A DNA stretch of 64,000 nucleotides from Persicaria tinctoria (Eukaryota; Streptophyta; Magnoliopsida; Caryophyllales; Polygonaceae). Where the stretch lies: NCBI GenBank assembly GCA_037127255.1, contig JBANSL010000001.1, forward strand, positions 35,207,001 to 35,271,000, written 5' to 3'. This document shows positions 57,220-64,000 of the stretch, in pieces. The notes below the pieces were generated by a model that was not told where the DNA came from, searched no databases, and was given only the letters and a program-made list of their open reading frames with translations. The translations under genes and the position numbers were made by a program. The first letter of the stretch is position 1, and each line of letters opens with the position of its first letter.

Positions 57220-58523
57220 TTTGGTTTCCGACATCAAAGTTGTGTCTTTTACTTTCATAAACACAAAAACCACAAAAATAGAGTATTTTCTTTATTTGGT
57301 CTTTTACTTCTTGAATTATTGAATTTGATTGCATATAACCTTTGTTTGTTTGTGATTGTTGTGGTTGCCAGCCCTAAACACATAGCCTAGCCGAGACCAT
57401 TGAGGCCGACCTCACCTTGTGCTCGCATCCTTTGTGCAGCAGCATAACCGATGGCACCAAAGGGATCCACCCTTAGTCGATTCGGCTTCCTACATTCACA
57501 AACCCTAGTTTGTGTTCTATCTTGTTCTATCTAATTTTGCCTTATTAAAATTCTGATTTTTGGTGGATATAGTTCATTTATCTATCGTAGATTATAAAAG
57601 GCTTAGATAGATATACTTACCAAAGTTAGCCAAACCCTCACCTATATATATTGCATTAGGGCTAAATTTTATTTCAATCACCTTGTTACATATTATTTTT
57701 GAGTCCTTCATTGTTATTTGTTTCTTTCTTGTGTTAGGTTAAATAAAACAATCCGAAATTTGTTATAAAAAAAAGACATTCAAAGCTTGGACCTAGGAGG
57801 ATAAAATTCACTAGGGGCAAAAGTAAGTTTAAAAAAAAAAAGATTTGTTGATCTATCTAGTGCAAGAAAGCTTCCAAAGGACAAAATTTGGTGAACCTTC
57901 AACCCATAGTCGACAACTTTCATACATTACCTAGTCAATTTCTCTAATACCTCCACAAAAACACAAAACTTGAAACCTTACCTTGCAACTACAACGTCCT
58001 AACTAAATGTTTCAAATCAAAAGAGGTAAATTTCCAAGTTTTTCTTCTTTTCTCTTTATTCTTCTTGTTTTTCAGCATTGTCGAGAACTTCTCTCCTTGG
58101 TTGAGTGCTCAATTGCTTTGTGTCTTGCTGTGTCGAGTGGTCTTCACCATTGCCGAGTTCTCTCTTTTGTGTGTCGAGTACTGCAGAACCCCTGTCGAGT
58201 GATGTCGTGCCTTTGTCGAGTATTTCTCTTGTTTGTCGAGTGTTTCTCTTGCTTTTTGAGTGCTTGTTCTCTCCGATCGAGTGCTGTCTTTTCTATTTCG
58301 ATTGCTTGTCTTGTTTTTTCGAGTACATTGCTTGTGTTCTTTGTTCATTCTCTCACATATATATCTTGATTTCTAGGTTTTAGCTTGAGTGTTGATTTGC
58401 CCAAGGCGGATTAAAACAACAAGCGTGACATACCAATTAGAGAGAGAGTGTGAGCGAAACACTTGTGAGATTATTTATATTTTTACTAATCTTTACATAG
58501 TTCCGTGTTTGTCTTTAATTGCA
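57220..58523 (+). other. Element D leader with TCGAGT-word cluster
   Basis: About 1.3 kb untranslated leader. At 58078-58335 the word TGTCGAGT(G/A) recurs about every 15-30 bases together with TTTCTCTTG. Short ORFs here (58007-58383) follow the repeat. Confidence 0.6.
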
Positions 58524-59866
58524 ATGCCTAATAATCAGGTGAACAACGAGAACAATCCCAACAATGGCAATAATGAGAACAATACCTCAACCTTGACGGA
58601 GGTGCTGAAGAGGCTTGCGGCAATAGAGGCCCGGCTGAGTGGTTCTAATACCATGGGTGGCCGAGGTGATCAAAGGCGTGATGATACGCCTCGCGATGAA
58701 AAGGAAGTCCAAAATCCTAACCCTAATCCTAATCCCAATGCCAATAACGCTTTATTTGATGAGAACAACTCTCCACGAGGGGAGATATATGGTAGAAATA
58801 ATGGGTTTGTTAATGTGCAGGGACAAGGAGGAGGAAGGGGGAGAGGACGAGGCTTCTAGGAGGAATTCTACTACTCGGAGCACGACGACGACTTCCAAGA
58901 AGAGGAGTATTGGGAACAACACCCGAGGAGGAACTATAGAGGAGGTCGATACCAATACAGAGCGCCTAGAGAGCCTGATCAGGACTGCATAGGTAAGTTA
59001 AAGGTAAAGATCCCTCAATTTGATGGTAAGACAGATCTAGATGCATATATTGATTGAGAAACTATAATGGATCAAATCTGGAATTGTCATAACTTTTTTG
59101 AAAATAAAAAGGTGCAATCAGCTTCTATAGAATTTCAAGGATTTGCTTTAATTTGGTGGGACAATCTGATTAAAGAAAGAAGAAGAGCCCTTGATGCGCC
59201 TATCGCTTCATGGGACCAAATGAAAACACTTATGAGAAGACGATTTGTTCCCCAACACTATGCTAGAGAGCTTAGACAACATTTAGAAAACCTTAAACAA
59301 GGTAGTAAAAGTATTGAGGAAACCTTTAATGCAATGCAATAAACCATGGCTAGGGAAAATGTAGTTGAAAACGACGAAGATACAAATGCTAGGTTTCTTA
59401 GGTTATTGCATCCCACCTTAGCTGATGAGATCAATTACTTTCCTTATTCTACGCCTACTGAATTGTTTCATTTAACTATGAAAGTAGAAAGGGGAGCACG
59501 ATATAGGAGCCAAGGAGGACGAATGTCGAGTGGGCAACCCCAACCATGGCGCCAAGGCCGAGTGCAGCAGCCCCAATGCCGAACTGATGGCGGCTTTAGG
59601 GAAAGGACGAGCCAACCTCAGGGAAGGATGGAAGGCCGAGTACCTCAACAGTCCCTCGACAAGGGCAAAGCGCCGATGTATGTACGAGAATCGTCAGGGG
59701 TATCTGCTGGCCCCAAAGAAAGTAATCCTAATCCCTCCACTACTAGATCTAGGGATATTGTGTTCTTTAAATGCCAAGGTAAAGGTCATGTTATAAAGGA
59801 TTACCCTAATAAGAAAACTCTCATGATTAATCACTTAGGCGAATATGAATCTGAAAATTCTTTGTG
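58524..59866 (+). pseudogene. gag: Element D gag
   Basis: ATG 58524 (MPNNQVNNENNPNNGN, Asn-rich) then STLTEVLKRLAAIEARLSG. After a stop/frameshift near 58857 the capsid part follows: IPQFDGKTDLDAYID, FQGFALIWWDNLIKERRR, MKTLMRRRFVPQHYARELR, QGSKSIEETFNAM. A stop at 59341 interrupts, then FLRLLHPTLADEI and a zinc knuckle that has lost two cysteines (FFKCQGKGHVIKDYPNK). Typical chromovirus-like gag, inactive. Confidence 0.85.
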
Positions 59867-60365
59867 ATGAACATGAAGAGCATGCTAATGATAACGATCA
59901 AAACCTTAACCTTCTTACTTATGATGAAGATGACGATGGCATTGATTATGAACATGGTGAATCATTGATTGTTAGGAGAGTTTTAAGTGTTGTTCCTGCA
60001 CCTTGTGATGACAATCAACGTGAAAACCTGTTTCATACTAGATGCTTAGAAAAGGGAAAGGTTGTTAATGTGATCATTGATGGAGGAAGTTGTTGTAACT
60101 TAGCTAGTCAAGAATGATTGATAAATTACAACTTCCTACAATTCAACATCCTAGACCTTATAGATTGCATTGAATGAATGATTGTGGTAATTTGAAGGTG
60201 AATAGGCAAGTTAAAGTGCATATCAAATTAGGATATTATGATGATGATGTGTTATGTGATATAGTACCTATGCAAGCCTGTCATATATTATTAGGTCATC
60301 CTTGGCAATTTGATTGTAAGGTCTTGCATGATGGCTTTTCTAACCGCTATTCCTCTACTTTTTAG
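59845..60365 (+). pseudogene. Element D aspartic protease
   Basis: FHTRCLEKGKVVNVIIDGGS is the retropepsin-like active-site region (D-G-G-S form usual in plant gypsy). After stops, ILLGHPWQFDCKVLHDG matches the ILLGRPWQ segment that ends the domain. Two frame breaks lie between. Confidence 0.8.
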
Positions 60366-60389
60366 GGAAAGAACTTAGTTCTCAAGCCT

Positions 60390-61883
60390 ATGACGCCAAC
60401 ACAAGTGGCTGACGAGATTGAGAAGCGCAAGGTAAGTAAAGGTGAGTTAGTTAAGGAGGCTCAGTCGAGCCCTGTGTCTAGCCCTACTCGGCCTAAGGAT
60501 GTATTCTTGGATTCCAAGAGTGCATATTTAGACGAGTTTGTGGATGGGGAAACAACCCTCATGCTTCTATGCAAAGGGTTGAACATGTTGAGTGAGGAGC
60601 TTAGAGCTACCCTCCCTCCTCACATCCTATCTCTTATTGAAGAGTATAAGGATGTCTTCCCCGAGGACATACCAGCAGGTCTACCCCCTATTAGAGGTAT
60701 TGAGCATCAAATTAATCTCATTCCAAGGGGTTCTTTGCCTAATAGGCCTGCTTATAAAATGAATCCCACTAAAAACCAAGAGGTTCAATCCCAAGTCCAA
60801 GAACTGTTGAATAAGGGATACATTAGGGAAAGTTTGAGTCCTTGTGTTGTGCCTGTGTTGTTAGTCCCTAAGAAATATAGTTCATGGAGAATGTGTGTAG
60901 ATTGTAGGGCTATTAACAACATAACTGTGAAATATCGCCATCATATTCCTCGCCTATATGGTATATTAGATGAGTTGCATGGTTCTTCCATTTTCTCTAA
61001 AATTGATTTAAAAAGCAGTTACCATCAGATTTGGATGAAGGAAGGCGATGAATGGAAAACAACCTTCAAAACTAAATTTGGACTCTATGAATGGTTGGTT
61101 ATGCCTTTTGGTTTAACTAACGCTCCTAGTACTTTCATGCGCTTAATAAATCATGTGCTTAGGAATTTCATAGGTAAATTTGTTGTTGTCTATTTTGATG
61201 ATATTCTTGTTTATAGCAAATCACCTAAGGAACATGAAGCACATTTAAGGGAAGTACTTTCTACACTTAGATTAGAACACTTGTATGCAAATCTTAAGAA
61301 ATGTGTATGTAATGATCAAGTGTCTTTTCTGGGTTTTGTAGTAAGCTCCAATGGACTACGTGTCGATGAAGCGAAGATCAAGACAATCAAGGAGTGGCCT
61401 ACACCAACTACCATCGGCCATGTGCGTAGTTTTCAAGGGCTAGCGAGTTTCTATAGGAGATTTGTGCGCGACTTCAGCTCCATCGCAGCCCCTCTCAGGG
61501 AACTCACAAAGAAGAGGTGCGAGTTCAAGTGGGGCGCAACTCAGGAGGAAGCATTTCGTACCTTGAAGGAGAAGTTGACGCAGGCACCGTTGGTGGCCTT
61601 ACCTAACTTCACTCGTCCTTTTGAGGTAGAGTGCGACGCTAGCGGAGTTGGGATTGGCGGAGTTCTCATGCAAGAAGGTAAGCATATAGCCTTCTTTTCT
61701 GAAAAATTGAAAGGTGCATGTCTTAATTACTCTACTTATGATAAAGAATTATATGCATTGTTTAGAGTCCTTAAGAAATGGTCCCATTACCTATGACCTA
61801 GAGAGTTTATACTTAGGACTGATCATGAATCCTTAAAACACTTTAAAAGCCAAGATAAACTTGATAGAAGGCATGGTAGATGG
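60390..61883 (+). pseudogene. Element D reverse transcriptase and RNase H
   Basis: The frame 60390-61796 has [53 protein letters not shown] and the catalytic [14 protein letters not shown] (near 61190, intact YxDD-type FDD), [11 protein letters not shown], then RNase H ([27 protein letters not shown]). A TGA at 61794 interrupts the RNase H just before [15 protein letters not shown], which continues in the same frame. Confidence 0.93.
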
Positions 61884-63116
61884 ATGGAATTCATAGAAAC
61901 ATTTCCTTATGTTATAAAGTATAAGAAAAGAAAATACAATGTGGTTGCTGACGCTTTATCTAGAAGACATGTTCTTTTAACCACTTTGGATTCTAAAGTC
62001 TTAGGCTTTGTTTACATTAAGGAATTGTATGAGAATGATGCTGATTTTGGGGATTTGTGTAGACGATGCCGTGATAAGGGTCCTAGAAATAGATTATATA
62101 TCTTTGATGGATTCTTATTTGGGAAATATCAAGTGTGTATACCTAGGTGTTCTCTTCGGTTATTATTGGTAAATGAAGCTCATAGTGGAGGTTTAATGGG
62201 TCATTTTGGGAGAGATAAAACATATCATACACTTAGATCACACTTTTATTGGCCACATATGCTTAGGGATGTAGAACATTTCCTTAAAAGATGCATTGAT
62301 TGTTTAAAGGCCAAATCTAAGCTCATGCCCCATGGATTATACACACCACTACCTACACCCTCATCCCCTTGGGAAGAAATTTCTATGGACTTTATTGTAG
62401 GTTTGCCTAGAACTAAGAAGGGGAGGGATTCTATATTTGTGGTGGTGGATAGATTTTCTAAAATGGCTCACTTTATTACATGTCATAAAACCGATGATGC
62501 TACTAACGTTGCTAATCTATTATTTAGAGAAGTAGTTAGGTTGCATGGTGTGCCTAAAACAATTGTAAGTGATAGAGATGTTAAGTTCTTAAGTCATTTT
62601 TGGCGAACATTATGGAGCAAATTGGGAACTAGATTTTTATTATCTACCTCTAGTCACCCCCAAATTGATGGTCAAATTGAGGTGACCAATAGAACCTTAA
62701 CCACTGTCCTTAGAGCCTTAATGAGGAAGAATTTGAAGCATTGGGAAGAAGCCTTGCCTCATGTGGAGTTTGCTTATAATAGGACTATGCATTCCTCAAC
62801 CAAAATCTCTCCATTTGAATGTGTATATGGTGTTAATCCACTAACCCCTTTTGATCTTACTCCATAGCCTGTGAGAGAGAAAGAATCATTTGAATTAGAT
62901 AAGCATGTCGAGTTCGTCAAGGAGCTGCATGAACGAACACGTCAGAAGCTTGTACAAAAGGCTGAATACAACGCCAACAAAGCAAATAAGGGGCGGCATG
63001 TGGTGACATTTCATCCAGGGGATCTCGTGTGGGTGCACCTTAGGAAGAAGAGATTTCCAGATGCCCAGAAGAGCAAGCTAGCACCACGAGGAGATGGACC
63101 TTTCAAGGTTATGTAA
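61884..63116 (+). pseudogene. Element D integrase
   Basis: Same frame as RT. HHCC zinc-binding region ([19 protein letters not shown] then [10 protein letters not shown]) followed by the DDE core: [34 protein letters not shown] and [15 protein letters not shown] hold D, D and E. Stops at 62865 (TAG) and 63114 (TAA) fall in the C-terminal part (KELHERTRQKLVQKAEYNAN, FHPGDLVWVHLRKKRFP). The DDE triad itself is unbroken. Confidence 0.92.
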
Positions 63117-63473
63117 CGAGTTCGTGAGAATGCCTACAAGCTGGAGCTTCCTGGAGACTATGGTGTGAGCGCAACCTTCAACGTCGTGGATCTCATTCCC
63201 TACTTTGCTGTGGACGAGGACTTGGATTCGTGGTCGACTCCTTTCCAAGAAGGGGAGGTTCATGCGGGACCATCTTCTACACCTCCAGACACGCCGATCA
63301 TACTTGGAGAAGGACCAATGCCTCGAGCCCGAGCTAAGAAGCTTCAACGGGACTCATTCATGTTTGTGAGTCATGATTTGTTCTCGAGCACGGTTCAACT
63401 CCCGGAGCATACATTGAAGACAAACATGTGCATTGGGATCAAGAATGTCGAACCACCCCAAGCACATGTATAG
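63117..63473 (+). pseudogene. Element D integrase C-terminal tail reaching into the 3' LTR
   Basis: Frame-continuous with integrase: VRENAYKLELPGDYGVSATF, NVVDLIPYFAVDEDLDSW, then after the purine tract GPMPRARAKKLQRDSFMFV to the stop at 63473. About 210 bases of coding therefore lie inside the 3' LTR, and the 5' LTR carries the duplicated, uninterpretable copy. No classical chromodomain is recognised. Confidence 0.8.
63247..63258 (+). other. Element D polypurine tract
   Basis: AAGAAGGGGAGG, four bases before the 3' LTR start (TGCGGGACC at 63263); it lies within the pol frame. Confidence 0.85.
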
Positions 63474-63724
63474 CCGAATTTCACTAAGTGTTGGAACCTT
63501 ATTTTATTTCCAATTTTAGTAACTTTTCTACTTAAGTTATTTTAGGAAACTTTTAGGGTTATTTTATTAATTTCTTCAAGTTATTATTTTTATTATTTTT
63601 GGCTGAAATTCAGCCTTGTTAGGATTATATTAGTCGGTCTCCGTCATTGTAGAACATTCACGTCTCTTTGCTTACGAAAAATTCAGATTTATGTGAAACA
63701 CAATTGAGTGCAAGTCAATCGATT
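63263..63724 (+). repeat. Element D 3' LTR, first part
   Basis: Aligns with 55223-55690, including GGAGAAGGACCAATG and CCGAATTTCACTAAGTGTTGG, until CAATCGATT, where CACTA element 2 begins. Confidence 0.92.
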
Positions 63725-64000
63725 CACTAGTACAAAAACGCCCTAACACAACGGTTATTTTACAATCCGCACAACGGTTTTGGAACCGTTGCATCAGCCC
63801 GTGTGGTTTTTGACAATACAACGGTTGAGTTTATCACAACGGTTCACTTAGACAACGGTTATAACCGTTGTGATAGATTTCGGATAACCGTTGTCTATGC
63901 ACCTCCAAAATTGCGTCTGAATCATATTGACCGGTTCTACCCATTGTATAATGTCAATATAACCGTTGTCTCGAGTTAGGATATCCGATTTAAACCGTTG
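63725..64000. mobile_element. CACTA element 2, left end
   Basis: CACTAGTACAAAAACG is a typical CACTA terminus. The next 275 bases hold many copies of ACAACGGTT / AACCGTTGT in both orientations, the subterminal transposase-binding type of repeat. The LTR of element D is interrupted at exactly this point. The right end is outside the window. Confidence 0.9.

Larger units (their letters stand above)
55223..63724 (+). mobile_element. Element D: Ty3/gypsy, chromovirus-like (possibly CRM clade)
   Basis: 5' LTR 55223-57204, Met-type primer site, gag, protease, RT-RNase H, integrase, purine tract and the first 462 bases of the 3' LTR, after which CACTA element 2 interrupts. The left flank TGTGA would be the target duplication; the right side is beyond the window. 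Gag and pol have several stops. The pol frame continues past the purine tract and ends at 63473 inside the 3' LTR, a layout reported for centromeric (CRM) retrotransposons; this is not proof of that clade. Confidence 0.9.

Noticed and set aside
58007..58383. Cys/Leu/Ser-rich ORFs
   Set aside because: Explained by the TGTCGAGT repeat in the leader of element D.

Overview
The window is a TE-saturated, intergenic-type stretch of a flowering-plant nuclear genome. The evidence is plant-type L1 LINEs with a C-terminal RNase H, an Athila-like Ty3/gypsy element with an Asp-tRNA-type primer site, a chromovirus-like gypsy element, CACTA, hAT and Stowaway-like DNA transposons, and long (AT)n and (CT)n arrays. 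The species cannot be named from the sequence. No intact host gene was found; one degraded gene-like stretch (37.6-39.0 kb) and one unexplained 0.4 kb island (32.5-32.9 kb) remain.

The left half is a Russian doll. LINE1 (minus strand) is the oldest layer and survives as 905-1119, 7031-8958 and 27388-29821. A solo LTR of about 2.8 kb (family A/B, TGTAACGGCCC start) split it at 1120-7030 and was itself invaded by a TIR element flanked by TA arrays (1914-4278) and by a hAT-like MITE (4371-4928). An Athila-like element (8959-27387), which carries gag-protease and an ORF1-type 3' ORF but no reverse transcriptase or integrase, split LINE1 again. Inside Athila sit two minus-strand copies of a non-autonomous LTR element, here called X: X1 (11111-15359, only one LTR) and X2 (18031-24511, complete, TSD TCACC). 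X has the same kind of primer site as Athila, carries one unknown conserved ORF, and has dense TCGA-word arrays upstream of a TATA box in its LTR.

The middle (29.8-39 kb) holds solo LTR B (29822-32483, TSD CATGA), an unidentified island, a 5'-truncated LINE3 (plus strand) split by a CACTA element (33378-36934, TSD ATA), and the degraded gene-like stretch.

The right half holds a small non-autonomous LTR element C (40843-45719, TSD TATAT) with an RRM-like coding remnant. C was invaded by a hAT element (42848-44143, TSD GTTGTAGG) and an unrelated solo LTR (44496-45300, TSD AAGGG). Then come LINE2 (46403 to about 52585, minus, nearly full length), a Stowaway-like MITE, a gypsy LTR remnant, and a chromovirus-like element D (55223 onward). 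The pol frame of D runs into its own 3' LTR, and that LTR is split by the left end of a second CACTA element at 63725.

The most unusual item is family X: a conserved ORF without recognisable gag or pol homology, plus an expanding word array in U3. Also notable are the single-LTR structure of X1, a family of defective tRNA-like modules in three places, and the RRM-like domain in element C.
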